NCBI GenBank assembly: GCA_030123565.1
Contig: CP126122.1
Coordinates: 3,920,800-3,984,799 of the forward strand
DNA: 64,000 bases
Source: Nitrospira sp.
GTDB lineage: Bacteria; Nitrospirota; Nitrospiria; Nitrospirales; Nitrospiraceae
Direction: 5' to 3'
The notes beneath the pieces were generated by a model, which was not told the origin of the DNA, did no database searches, and worked only from the letters and a program-made list of their open reading frames with translations. A program made the translations under genes and the position numbers. Below are positions 45,100-53,608 of the stretch, piece by piece; position 1 is the stretch's first letter, and each line of letters opens with the position of its first letter.

Positions 45100-45111
45100 A
45101 AAGGACCGACC

Positions 45112-45204
45112 ATGCCGCACGTTGTCAGCGAAGGGGCCGGTGACCTACAGGGGCTGTTTCATATCTGGATTCGAAGGGTTCGATGTGAAGATGTGAAGAT
45201 GTGA
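45112..45204 (+). CDS. Possible 30-residue ORF with short direct repeats
   Basis: ATG at 45112 with AAAGGACC upstream; it begins MPHVVSEGAGDLQGLFH and runs into a GATGTGAA repeat (about 45182-45204) before TGA. It could be the remnant of a longer gene truncated by the repeat. Low confidence. Confidence 0.25.
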   Translation: MPHVVSEGAGDLQGLFHIWIRRVRCEDVKM

Positions 45205-45243
45205 GCGGCGATTGACGCAAGTCTCAAAAGGAGGAGCAGAGAC

Positions 45244-45753
45244 ATGGCAGCTGTGCGACGAGGTGTCATTTTAGTGGGACACGGCGGCATTCCCAAGGGT
45301 TGCCCGCAGGAATTGGTGACGAAATTGAAACGACTGGAAGCTCAGCGGCGCGCGGCCAAGCAACCGGCGTCGGCTGAGGAGATGGAGCTGGATACCAAAA
45401 TTCGCCAGTGGCCGAGGACGCCGGAGACGGACCCCTACCAAGCGGGGCTTGAGGCAGTGGCGGCGCGGTTGCGAACCGACCTCGGGGACCTGTTGTTCGC
45501 CGTGGCGTACAACGAATTTTGCGCACCTGCCCTCGAAGAATCGGTGGAAGCCCTCATCAAGAAGGGGGCGACGCACATAACCGTGGCGACGACGATGTTC
45601 ACGCCGGGGGGATCGCATTCCGAAATCGAAATCCCCGAGATCCTCGAACAGCTTCGGAAGCAACACCCGACCGTTGTACTCTGTTATGCCTGGCCGTTCG
45701 ATCTGAACCTGATTGCGAACACCCTGGCGGAGCAAATCAAACGATTTTCGTGA
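45244..45753 (+). CDS. CbiX-like sirohydrochlorin chelatase family protein
   Basis: 169 residues. The catalytic VGHGG at the N-terminus, AVAYNEFCAPALEESVEALIKKGATHI and TPGGSHSEIEIPEIL match single-domain CbiX proteins, which insert Co or Fe into sirohydrochlorin. An insertion of about 40 residues after the first strand (EAQRRAAKQPASAEEMELD) is unusual. Following a B12-sensor-controlled cluster, a role in cobalamin supply is attractive but inferred. AAGGAGGAG precedes the ATG. Confidence 0.8.
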   Translation: MAAVRRGVILVGHGGIPKGCPQELVTKLKRLEAQRRAAKQPASAEEMELDTKIRQWPRTPETDPYQAGLEAVAARLRTDLGDLLFAVAYNEFCAPALEESVEALIKKGATHITVATTMFTPGGSHSEIEIPEILEQLRKQHPTVVLCYAWPFDLNLIANTLAEQIKRFS

Positions 45754-45897
45754 CCGCCTGGAAGTTCGAAGAAGGGCCCGCAACTCACCGATGTCATCTG
45801 CATCGCGACCAGTGTAGAATCTGCTTCCGCAATTGACGAAGGGCCCTCCGAGCCGCGGTGGCTTGACGGGCGTGGCTTCCAATGGAGCGCAAGAAGC

Positions 45898-46467
45898 ATG
45901 ATGCTGCAAGACGACCTTATCGCTGCCTTTCACAAGACCGAGGCCTTCAAGTGGGATCCTGAGGGCCGGTTCAAGCTGGCCTCGGGACTGCTGAGCCAGT
46001 TTTACGTCGATTGCCGGACGTTGATGGCGTTTCCGCATGCCCGCCACCTGGTCGCACGACTGGCCTATGAGGCGATCAAGGATCTGGACGTCGATTGTCT
46101 CGGAGGGTTGGAGATCGGGGCGATTTCGATTGCGACCAGCATCTCGGACTTTGCGTACTCCGCCGCGCCGCGCCGAGAGTGGCGCACGTTCTTCGTGCGG
46201 AAGCAGGCGAAGGATCACGGCCTGGGCCGGCTCGTCGAGGGAGTCGTCCAGGCCGGGGATCGCGCGCTGATCGTGGACGACGTCCTCACCAGCGGCGGCT
46301 CGGTGCTGAAGGCCGTCACAGCGGCCCGTGATGCCGGACTTCAAGTAAGGGAAGCGTTGGTGATCGTCGATCGCAAGGAGCAGGATGGTCGTGCGCGTAT
46401 TGAGCGGGAGCAGGTGCGGGTGCGGTGCCTCCTCACCATCGACGACCTCATGAAAGGCCGGCGCTGA
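45898..46467 (+). CDS. pyrE: Orotate phosphoribosyltransferase family protein
   Basis: 189 residues. The PRPP-binding motif ALIVDDVLTSGGS is intact, with SGLLSQFYVDCRTLM at the N-terminus and FFVRKQAKDHG (catalytic Lys region) as in OPRTases. It makes orotidine monophosphate in pyrimidine synthesis. Substrate specificity could differ, since no other pyr gene is adjacent. Confidence 0.85.
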   Translation: MMLQDDLIAAFHKTEAFKWDPEGRFKLASGLLSQFYVDCRTLMAFPHARHLVARLAYEAIKDLDVDCLGGLEIGAISIATSISDFAYSAAPRREWRTFFVRKQAKDHGLGRLVEGVVQAGDRALIVDDVLTSGGSVLKAVTAARDAGLQVREALVIVDRKEQDGRARIEREQVRVRCLLTIDDLMKGRR

Positions 46468-46483
46468 GGCCGGTCACCGGTAC

Positions 46484-46795
46484 TCACTTACACTGAAACT
46501 GAATGCCCCAGCGCCGCTCTTCCACCACGTCGCTCGATCCCGCGACGGGGCTCGCCTGACGCAACCGGCCCTTCGTCTCTCCTTCGCGGACGGTCGTGTA
46601 CCCGCCGGGGCACTTCTGTTCCATCAGACGAACCGCCTCTTTCCGAAACGATGAGAGCAGATTGCCCTGTTCGGCTCGATAGGGGTAGACGACCACCCCG
46701 CCGTTGTCGAGTTCCTTCACCATCATGGCGCCATCCCCGCAACCGAAGAGGGCCGTCGACAACAGGGCGAGACCAGCTCTTGACCAACTTTTCAT
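46484..46795 (-). CDS. Small lipoprotein
   Basis: 103 residues with signal peptide and lipobox LFGC. The mature part has KELDNGGVVVYPY and ends with an ERRWGIQFQC strand, plus two further Cys that may form a disulfide. ATAGGAGCCC lies before the ATG at 46795; frame upstream of it is not coding-like. Divergent from the rhodanese gene. Confidence 0.75.
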   Translation of the reverse strand: MKSWSRAGLALLSTALFGCGDGAMMVKELDNGGVVVYPYRAEQGNLLSSFRKEAVRLMEQKCPGGYTTVREGETKGRLRQASPVAGSSDVVEERRWGIQFQCK

Positions 46796-46858
46796 AGGGC
46801 TCCTATCATAGGGGGTTCGGTACAGAGCCTTCGCGATACGAGCAAAGGAGAAGGGACC

Positions 46859-47284
46859 ATGAGATATCTGACCCTGGTCGCATGCGGCGCAGTTCTGTGT
46901 GCCCTTGTCGTCGATGGACCTCAAGCGACCCTCGCCCATCACTCCTACGTGTTGAGCGTCCAGCAATTACGGGCCGGCCTGGTCAAGGCTCCCTCGACGG
47001 GGGCCAAGGGTTTTGTGCTGGTCGATGTGCGGTCGCCGGAGGAACATGCCTCCGGCATGATTCCAGGAACCGACCTGAACATCGATTTTCGCGAGATCAA
47101 GGCCCGGCATCGGGAACTCGGCGCGAAATTGGACGACCATATCGTGGTGTATTGCCAGTCCGGCCATCGCAGCAACATTGCCGCAGAGACGTTGGCCGAT
47201 CTGGGGTATACGCACGTGTACAATGTCGTGGGAAGCATGAACGCCTGGACCGAGGCCGGATATCCCATTGCGCCGGCTCGCTAG
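46859..47284 (+). CDS. Periplasmic rhodanese-domain protein
   Basis: 141 residues: signal peptide (ends near TLA), then a rhodanese domain with VLVDVRSPEEHASGMIPG and the active-site loop CQSGHRS. It likely handles sulfur transfer or redox chemistry in the periplasm. AAAGGAGAAGG precedes the ATG. Confidence 0.9.
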   Translation: MRYLTLVACGAVLCALVVDGPQATLAHHSYVLSVQQLRAGLVKAPSTGAKGFVLVDVRSPEEHASGMIPGTDLNIDFREIKARHRELGAKLDDHIVVYCQSGHRSNIAAETLADLGYTHVYNVVGSMNAWTEAGYPIAPAR

Positions 47285-47295
47285 GTCTTGAGCGG

Positions 47296-48219
47296 TCATC
47301 GTCCGTGCGATGCCGATACCGAGGCAGGAGACGGCAGGCTTCGTGGTCCTGACCGCGGACTGATGCCGATGACGGCGGGAAGGGCGATATGCACTCCCCT
47401 CGTCCCCTCCAGGAGTGCTCGCCATTCGGCCTGTCCAGGCGTTTTCTTGGCGGCGTGCAGCAGGTCGGGGCCGGCGATGACGTCGGATGAGGAACCGCCG
47501 TCCATCGCCATGGCCTGTTGAATCGAGGGCATCTGTCGGTGCAGGCAGTCGGCAAGGTGGTGGAGGGAGACGCTCTCGACCGTCTTGATCACGAGAATGG
47601 CGCCCTCGCGGTCTTCGGCCACGATCGTTTGATAGGCGCGCTTTCCACTATCCCGCACCCTGAGTTTGCCGGTCCGGTCGAGCAGCATCAACGATTGAGC
47701 GGCTTCCCGATAGAGGGGGGCTTCTTCGGCGAACCGGTCGAACGCCAGGTCCAGCACGCGGGCTTTTCGGAGGGTGCCGTCGGTCGGTTCCGCCGCGAAC
47801 AGCCCCTGCCAGGAATGGTGTTTCTTGCCGCCGAGTGAACGGCCCCCTTTCAATAGCAAACCCAGATACGAGTAGTCCTCACGAAACAGGCCTGCGTTGA
47901 ACAGCAGGTAGGAGCCGGTTCGCTGTTGCCACTCGTGAATCGAGAGCGGCGCGGAAAGTCCTTCATCGCGAAACTGGTAGATCGAAAACCGAAATCGTTC
48001 GGGATCGATATGCAGCATGAGCAGCGCCGGAACCTCTTGGCAGGCCTCGACAGGATTCCACAGGGTGACCTCGATACCGGGAATCAATCGTTCCCAGGAC
48101 AGGTCGTCTCCCGCCGCTTCAACGTGACGAACCTCCCCGATCCAGAGAGCGATCACACAGCTGCACAGCACATTCAGGAGTCGAGCGGATGGTGGTCGCT
48201 GCTGGCTGTCGCCGAACAT
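47296..48219 (-). CDS. Phosphodiester glycosidase (NAGPA/DUF2233) family protein
   Basis: 307 residues with a hydrophobic N-terminal segment (LLNVLCSCVIALWIG), probably a signal. The C-terminal half has LLFNAGLF, QTIVAEDREGAILVI and MAMDGGSSSDVI, the pattern of the NAGPA-like domain (family of the mammalian uncovering enzyme), including the Asp-Gly-Gly-Ser motif. Substrate likely a sugar phosphodiester of the envelope. The start at 48219 has GAGG 6 bp upstream; the longer frame from 48444 is not convincing. Confidence 0.8.
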   Translation of the reverse strand: MFGDSQQRPPSARLLNVLCSCVIALWIGEVRHVEAAGDDLSWERLIPGIEVTLWNPVEACQEVPALLMLHIDPERFRFSIYQFRDEGLSAPLSIHEWQQRTGSYLLFNAGLFREDYSYLGLLLKGGRSLGGKKHHSWQGLFAAEPTDGTLRKARVLDLAFDRFAEEAPLYREAAQSLMLLDRTGKLRVRDSGKRAYQTIVAEDREGAILVIKTVESVSLHHLADCLHRQMPSIQQAMAMDGGSSSDVIAGPDLLHAAKKTPGQAEWRALLEGTRGVHIALPAVIGISPRSGPRSLPSPASVSASHGR

Positions 48220-48328
48220 CCACACCCTCACCGTGGCACGGAACGCCGTGAAAGGCTTCAGTATAGAAAGGACGGACACGGGGGTCAATTCTGGAGCCTG
48301 AACCGCGCCGACTGAACCATGAACCGCG

Positions 48329-49969
48329 TCAGGAGGCCCGCGCGATTCGTGGGGCCGGGTCGGATGGGGACGACGGGTATTGAGAACCGTCCGTGCCGAG
48401 AGCGGAAGAGTCCAGCAACGCGCGCACCGTGCGTGCCAGCACATCAGGGGTGAAGGGTTTTTGCAGAAACGTGGTCCGATGCGGGTCCATGCCCCTATTG
48501 ACGCTGATGTCGTCCAGGTAGCCGGACATGAAGAGCACCCGCAGATTCGGTTTGATGACGGACAGGTGTTGCGCGAGCTCGCGGCCGTTCATTCCCGGCA
48601 TCACCACATCGGTGAGGAGGAGGTCCACGTGACAACTTTGCTGGGTAGCGGACAGGCAGGCTTCGACGCCATTTTTGGCTTCGACGACGTGATACCCGAT
48701 TCTGGCCAACTCGTTTCGAACCAGTTCGCGCACGCTGGATTCGTCTTCGACGAGCAGAATCGTCTCCGATCCTTGCCTGAGCCGGTCTTTGGATTCCGGG
48801 GTGTTCCCCGGCATCACCTGTCGGTCGATGAGCGGGAAATAGAGGTCGAAGGTCGTGCCATGGCCGACCTGACTCCAGACATCGATCCCGCCACCGTTGG
48901 TGGTCACGATGCCGAACACGGTCGAGAGACCAAGCCCGGTGCTGTGGCGTTCGTCCTTCGTGGTAAAAAACGGTTCAAACAGATGCGACAGGACTTCGGC
49001 ATCCATTCCACAGCCGGTGTCGGTCACGGTCAATTTGACGTAGCGCCCGAGCGGCAGCGGTTGCAGATGATGCATCGGCGTACGTGTGAGTTCCGTTTGC
49101 GACGTTTCGATCGCCAGCAGGCCTCCGTTGGGCATGGCATCCCGGGCATTGGCGACCAGATTCACGATGACCTGTTCGAGTTGGCCGGGGTCGGCCTTCA
49201 CATGACCGTTAAACGGATCTGGACGGATCACCAGTTGGATGTCGTCGCCGATGAGGCGCCGGAGCAGGGGTTCCGCATGACCGACCACACCGTTCAGCGA
49301 CAGGACAGTGGGCTCCACGGCTTGGTTCCGGCTGAAGGCCAAGAGTTGGCGGATCAGGCCCGCCGCCCGCTCTCCCGCGTTCTGCATTTCTTCGATCTTG
49401 GCGCGGATGGGATGGCCGGACGCGAGTACTCCCAGCAGCGCTCGGCTATGGCCCATGATGACCGTCAGTAGGTCGTTGAAATCCTGCGCGAGTCCTCCCG
49501 CGAGGCGGCCGACGACTTCCATCTTCTGAGCCTGACGGAGCTGTTTTTCACTCAGTCGCAGCGCTTCTTCCGCCCGCCTGCGTTCCAGCCTTTCGTCGAG
49601 GTCGCGCAGCGTGCGCTTGATGGACGGCACAAGGCGTCCCAGGCGTTGTTTGAAGATGTAGTCGGTCGCCCCGCGTTGCATCATGTCGATGACGAAGTCC
49701 TCGCTTTGCGAGCCGGAGACGAACAGGAACGGCACCTCCGGACGCACGGTGCGCGCGAGGGAGAGGGCGTCGGCCCCGTCGAATCCCGGCACCGAATCGT
49801 CGGCGAGGATGAGGCTGAATCCCTCCTGTCGCAGCGCGGCCAGAAATTCTTCGCGTGTCTGCACGCGCGTGGGCCGGCATGAAATACCGGCATCCCGCAA
49901 GGTGGAGGAGATCAGGTCCGTATCGGTTTGGTGACTCTCGAGGTGGAGGAATCGTAGAGGCTGAGGCAT
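48329..49969 (-). CDS. Hybrid sensor kinase with Gln in place of the phospho-acceptor His
   Basis: 546 residues: receiver-like domain (about 5-120, Asp in LILADDSVPG), HisKA (about 145-205), HATPase (DAMPNGGLLAIE, DTGCGMDAEVLSHLFEPFFTTK, GTGLGLSTVFGI-type motifs), C-terminal receiver (ILLVEDE, LLTDVVMPGMNG, LQKPF). The H-box reads GRLAGGLAQDFNDLLTVI; the residue normally His (GGIAHDFNNLL) is Gln, encoded CAG. Autophosphorylation at the usual site is therefore impossible; it may act as a phosphatase, a partner in heterodimers, or a scaffold. It follows a kinase-regulator pair. Confidence 0.9.
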   Translation of the reverse strand: MPQPLRFLHLESHQTDTDLISSTLRDAGISCRPTRVQTREEFLAALRQEGFSLILADDSVPGFDGADALSLARTVRPEVPFLFVSGSQSEDFVIDMMQRGATDYIFKQRLGRLVPSIKRTLRDLDERLERRRAEEALRLSEKQLRQAQKMEVVGRLAGGLAQDFNDLLTVIMGHSRALLGVLASGHPIRAKIEEMQNAGERAAGLIRQLLAFSRNQAVEPTVLSLNGVVGHAEPLLRRLIGDDIQLVIRPDPFNGHVKADPGQLEQVIVNLVANARDAMPNGGLLAIETSQTELTRTPMHHLQPLPLGRYVKLTVTDTGCGMDAEVLSHLFEPFFTTKDERHSTGLGLSTVFGIVTTNGGGIDVWSQVGHGTTFDLYFPLIDRQVMPGNTPESKDRLRQGSETILLVEDESSVRELVRNELARIGYHVVEAKNGVEACLSATQQSCHVDLLLTDVVMPGMNGRELAQHLSVIKPNLRVLFMSGYLDDISVNRGMDPHRTTFLQKPFTPDVLARTVRALLDSSALGTDGSQYPSSPSDPAPRIARAS

Positions 49970-50000
49970 CGTGTGCGTGGGACGGGGGAATGCTCGGCGG

Positions 50001-50468
50001 CTAGGTGGCTCGCCCGGCGGCGCGGCTTGCTCCTTCGGGAGGCGGTTCGTTGATCATCCCCCAGAACACGCCGAGTTCTTTGACGGCCTTGAGAAATTGG
50101 TGAAACTCCACCGGTTTTACCACATAGGCATTGGCGCCCAATGCATAACTCTCGACCAGATCCCGCTCTTCGCGCGAGGAGGTCAGCATGACGACCGGGA
50201 TGGGCTTCAAGGCCGGATCCCCCTTGATGGTGCGCAGGACTTCCAGCCCATCGACCTTCGGCATCTTCAGATCGAGGAACACGACGGCCGGATTTCCCTG
50301 CAGGCGCGTCTTGAAATGGCCGCGGCAATAGAGATAGTCCAGTACTTCGGCGCCGTCGTGGCAGAGAATGACTTTATCGGCGAGGTGATGCTCTTCCATC
50401 GCCGCGAGGGCCAACTCTGCGTCCCGCGGATTGTCTTCGGCCAGCAAGATAGGTTTGGAGACGGTCAT
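50001..50468 (-). CDS. Single-domain response regulator (Rcp1-like)
   Basis: 155 residues: LLAEDNPRDAELALAAM, VVFLDLKMPKVDGLEVL (phospho-Asp), VVMLTSS and YVVKPVEFHQF, the form typical of regulators paired with phytochrome-like kinases. It overlaps the upstream kinase gene by 4 bp, so it is that kinase's likely partner. No output domain. Confidence 0.93.
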   Translation of the reverse strand: MTVSKPILLAEDNPRDAELALAAMEEHHLADKVILCHDGAEVLDYLYCRGHFKTRLQGNPAVVFLDLKMPKVDGLEVLRTIKGDPALKPIPVVMLTSSREERDLVESYALGANAYVVKPVEFHQFLKAVKELGVFWGMINEPPPEGASRAAGRAT

Positions 50469-51964
50469 GCCGACGACCTCGCGAGCGGAAGGCTGACGTA
50501 GAACGTGGCGCCTTCACCGAGGACGCCTTCTGCCCAGGTTTTTCCGCCATGCCGGTGAATAATGCGTCGGACGTTGGCCAGTCCGATGCCGGTTCCCTCG
50601 AATTCATCGGCTCGATGGAGCCGCTGGAAGACACCGAAGAGTTTATTGGCATACCGCATATCGAATCCTACACCATTGTCGCGTACAAACAACACGGTTT
50701 CGTCCTCGCTGCTCGGCCGGCTGCCGATTTCGATGACGGCTTGCGGCCTCGTGCCGGTAAATTTGATCGCGTTGGCGACCAGATTCGTAAAGACCTGCCG
50801 TAACATGGCTGCGTCCCCCATGACCTCAGGGAGTTGAGCGATTGTCCACGAGATGGCGCGATCTTGCAAGTCATGTCGAAGATCGTGCAGCACGGACGCG
50901 ATCAATTGGTTCAGGTTGACCTTTCCGCGCAACATTTCCTGCCGGCCCATCCGGGAGAAGACCAGCAGATCGTCGATGAGCTGCCCCATTCTGGTGGCCG
51001 ATTCCGAAATCGTGTGCAGGTAGCGTTTGGCCTTGTCGTCCAGCGAGACGGCCGCGGCCTTCGCCAACAGCGAGGCGTACCCGTCGATGTGGCGCAGGGG
51101 CGCGCGTAAATCGTGCGACACGGAGTAGCTGAAGGCTTCCAGTTCCTTATTGGCCGCCTCAAGGAGTTCCCCGCGGCGTTGGAGTTCGTCCGCGACCCGC
51201 CGTCGTTCGGTAATGTCATGGCGAATCAGATAATACACGGCGGCCAGCAGCACGAACAGCAACAGGGCGCCGATGATCAACAGGATGATGCTGGAGCGGG
51301 TGGTCGCGGTGGATTCCACCACCCGCTGCGCGAGGGCCTTGGTTTCGTCCTGCTCCATCTGAGCCTGCAACTGCCGGGCGGAATCGAGCTCGGTCTTGGC
51401 GACTCCGGCCATGGCCATCGCCCGCACCGACTCGAACCCGGTGGCGTTACGAAGTTCGATGGCCGCACGCTCCGCCTGGAGTTGCTGCGTCATCAATTGC
51501 TCGAGCGCGTTCACGCGCGCCCGCTGAGGACTGTCTGGGTCGGACAGCTCCCGGAGATAGCCGATGTATTGCGGTGCGCGTTCGCGAAGGGTTTTGTAGG
51601 AGGTGAGGTAACTGTCGTCTCCGGTCACTAGGAAGCGGCGATGGCCGTTCTCGGCATCGTCCATTGCTTCGCCGGTTGCAGCCAGGAATTGAATGAACTC
51701 GTGGCTGCGTTGGTCCTGGTGGCCGTTGCGGATGAGGACGGTCATGTTGCGGTACGAAATGGCGGAAATGACCAGAATACCGGCAAACACGAGTCCAAAA
51801 CCGGCCAGCACGCGACGTTCGATCGACCATCTCTGAAACAGGTGAACCAATCGACCGTGAGAGGAGACTGTCGCCAGGACGCGCTCGACCCCTGGGGGTG
51901 CGGAAAGGAGGGGCTTGTCGTCGCCGGCAGCGACCGGTTGGCGGTTCGGTTCATCCATACCCAT
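50465..51964 (-). CDS. CHASE3-type membrane histidine kinase
   Basis: 499 residues: transmembrane helix at about 55-75 (VLAGFGLVFAGILVISAI), a CHASE3-like helical periplasmic domain to about 225, a second helix (SIILLIIGALLLFVLLAAVYYLI), then HisKA with an intact box (YSVSHDLRAPLRHIDGY) and HATPase (NLVANAIKFTG, DNGVGFDMRYANKLFGVFQRLH, GTGIGLANVRRI). ATGA overlap with the receiver gene. The start could also be the ATG at 51958; no strong ribosome-binding site is seen. Confidence 0.9.
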   Translation of the reverse strand: MGMDEPNRQPVAAGDDKPLLSAPPGVERVLATVSSHGRLVHLFQRWSIERRVLAGFGLVFAGILVISAISYRNMTVLIRNGHQDQRSHEFIQFLAATGEAMDDAENGHRRFLVTGDDSYLTSYKTLRERAPQYIGYLRELSDPDSPQRARVNALEQLMTQQLQAERAAIELRNATGFESVRAMAMAGVAKTELDSARQLQAQMEQDETKALAQRVVESTATTRSSIILLIIGALLLFVLLAAVYYLIRHDITERRRVADELQRRGELLEAANKELEAFSYSVSHDLRAPLRHIDGYASLLAKAAAVSLDDKAKRYLHTISESATRMGQLIDDLLVFSRMGRQEMLRGKVNLNQLIASVLHDLRHDLQDRAISWTIAQLPEVMGDAAMLRQVFTNLVANAIKFTGTRPQAVIEIGSRPSSEDETVLFVRDNGVGFDMRYANKLFGVFQRLHRADEFEGTGIGLANVRRIIHRHGGKTWAEGVLGEGATFYVSLPLARSSA

Positions 51965-52111
51965 ACAGCGTTCAGGACGGCGACGAAGGTGGAGTTCCCG
52001 CGCGCCGCCAACTGTAGCCGGACTCCCTGATGACTGCAAGACGTATTGTAACAGAAGATATTGATAAGCGAAGAGATTTGAGTCAGTCCTGCGGAGAAGC
52101 TGCGGTGAAAG

Positions 52112-53608
52112 CTATCCTCCGAACGGAGGAACGGTCGGGGGGATGGAGGCGGAGGGGCCGACCAGATTGGAGAACATGAGGGTTGCAGCCACGACCCAAT
52201 CGATGAAGGGTTGCGGATAGATGCCGATGACAAGGGTTCCGGCGAGGCCGACATAGACCACCGCTCGCAAAGGACCGGTGGTCTTGATGGGAGACGAATC
52301 AAGCGGTTCGCTGATGTACATCTTCTTCACGATGATCAGGTAGTAATACATCGAGATGACGACGTTGAGGAGCCCCACGGCAATGAGTGTGTAGAGACCT
52401 TCCTTGATCGCCGCGACGAAAATGTAGAGTTTTCCGATGAAGCCGGCCAGCGGAGGCACTCCGGCCAGCGACAGGAGAAAAATCAGCATGGCGAACGCCA
52501 GGAACGGTGAACGCCGATTCAGTCCGCTGTAGTCTTCGATCTCATCGCTCCCCAACGCATTGCTGATCGCCATAATGACCGCGAAGGCGCCGAGATTCGC
52601 AAAGAGGTAGGTGAGCAGGTAGAACAAAATGGAGTCGGTCCCCATTTTGGTCCCGGCCGCCAGGCCGATCAGTACGTTGCCGACTTGTGCGATGCCGGAG
52701 TAGGCCAGCAGGCGCTTGATGTTTCGCTGGGCGATCGCCACGATGTTGCCGTATGTCATGGACAGGATCGAGGCCGCGACGAGCAGCAGCACCCAGGCCG
52801 GCTTGAAGGTCGCCAACGTGACCAGGAACAACCGCAGCAGAATGGCGAAGGCCGCGACCTTCGGCGCGATCGACAGGAACGCGGTCACAGGAGTGGGTGC
52901 GCCATGGTACGTATCGGGAATCCATGAATGGAACGGGACGGTGCCGATCTTGAATCCCAAGGCGGCGAAAATGAGCAGAAAACCGATGACGAGTCCGGTG
53001 GTCGGAGCCGCGCCGCTCAGCTCCGAGAAGACCAGCTTGCCCGTTTCGCCGAAGACCAGGCTGATGCCGTAGGCCAACAGCCCCGCCGCGAAGACCCCCA
53101 GGATGAAAAATTTGAGGCCGGCTTCGTTGGAGGCCATATCGTCACGCAGGTAGGAGACCAGCACGTAAAAACCAAATGTCGAAAATTCGAGAGTGACGAA
53201 CAGCGACAGGAGATCGTTGGCCGAAGCCATGAACATCATGCCCAGGGCGGACGTGGCGACCAGGAAATAGTATTCGCCGCGGAAGAAGGAGAACCGGTGC
53301 ACATAATCGATCGAGAGGAGGATCACCAGGATCGTCGCCAACAGAATCATTATCTTGAAGAAGATGGCCATACGATCCAGCACGAACATCTTGCCGAACA
53401 GGGTGCCGGTGATGCCGGTGACGTCGAACCAGGCCAGAAAGGCCAGCGTGACGGCGAGCCCCAGAATGCTGAGGTAGGCCAGTTGCTCCTGCACGATCCG
53501 TTTGAACGAAAAATCGACGATCAGGACGATGCAGAGCCATGCGATGAGAAACAACTCCGGGAGGAGCAGCAGCAGATCACTGGCCGTAAGCGTGAGGGAA
53601 AACGTCAT
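52112..53608 (-). CDS. nuoN: Complex I subunit N
   Basis: 498 residues, about 14 membrane helices. The antiporter-like core is visible: GFKIGTVPFHSWIPDTYHGAPTP with the TM7 Lys, and SIAPKVAAFAILLRLF with the TM8 Lys. Proton-pumping membrane subunit of NADH:quinone oxidoreductase. Last gene of the operon; it overlaps the second nuoM by 4 bp. Confidence 0.95.
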   Translation of the reverse strand: MTFSLTLTASDLLLLLPELFLIAWLCIVLIVDFSFKRIVQEQLAYLSILGLAVTLAFLAWFDVTGITGTLFGKMFVLDRMAIFFKIMILLATILVILLSIDYVHRFSFFRGEYYFLVATSALGMMFMASANDLLSLFVTLEFSTFGFYVLVSYLRDDMASNEAGLKFFILGVFAAGLLAYGISLVFGETGKLVFSELSGAAPTTGLVIGFLLIFAALGFKIGTVPFHSWIPDTYHGAPTPVTAFLSIAPKVAAFAILLRLFLVTLATFKPAWVLLLVAASILSMTYGNIVAIAQRNIKRLLAYSGIAQVGNVLIGLAAGTKMGTDSILFYLLTYLFANLGAFAVIMAISNALGSDEIEDYSGLNRRSPFLAFAMLIFLLSLAGVPPLAGFIGKLYIFVAAIKEGLYTLIAVGLLNVVISMYYYLIIVKKMYISEPLDSSPIKTTGPLRAVVYVGLAGTLVIGIYPQPFIDWVVAATLMFSNLVGPSASIPPTVPPFGG

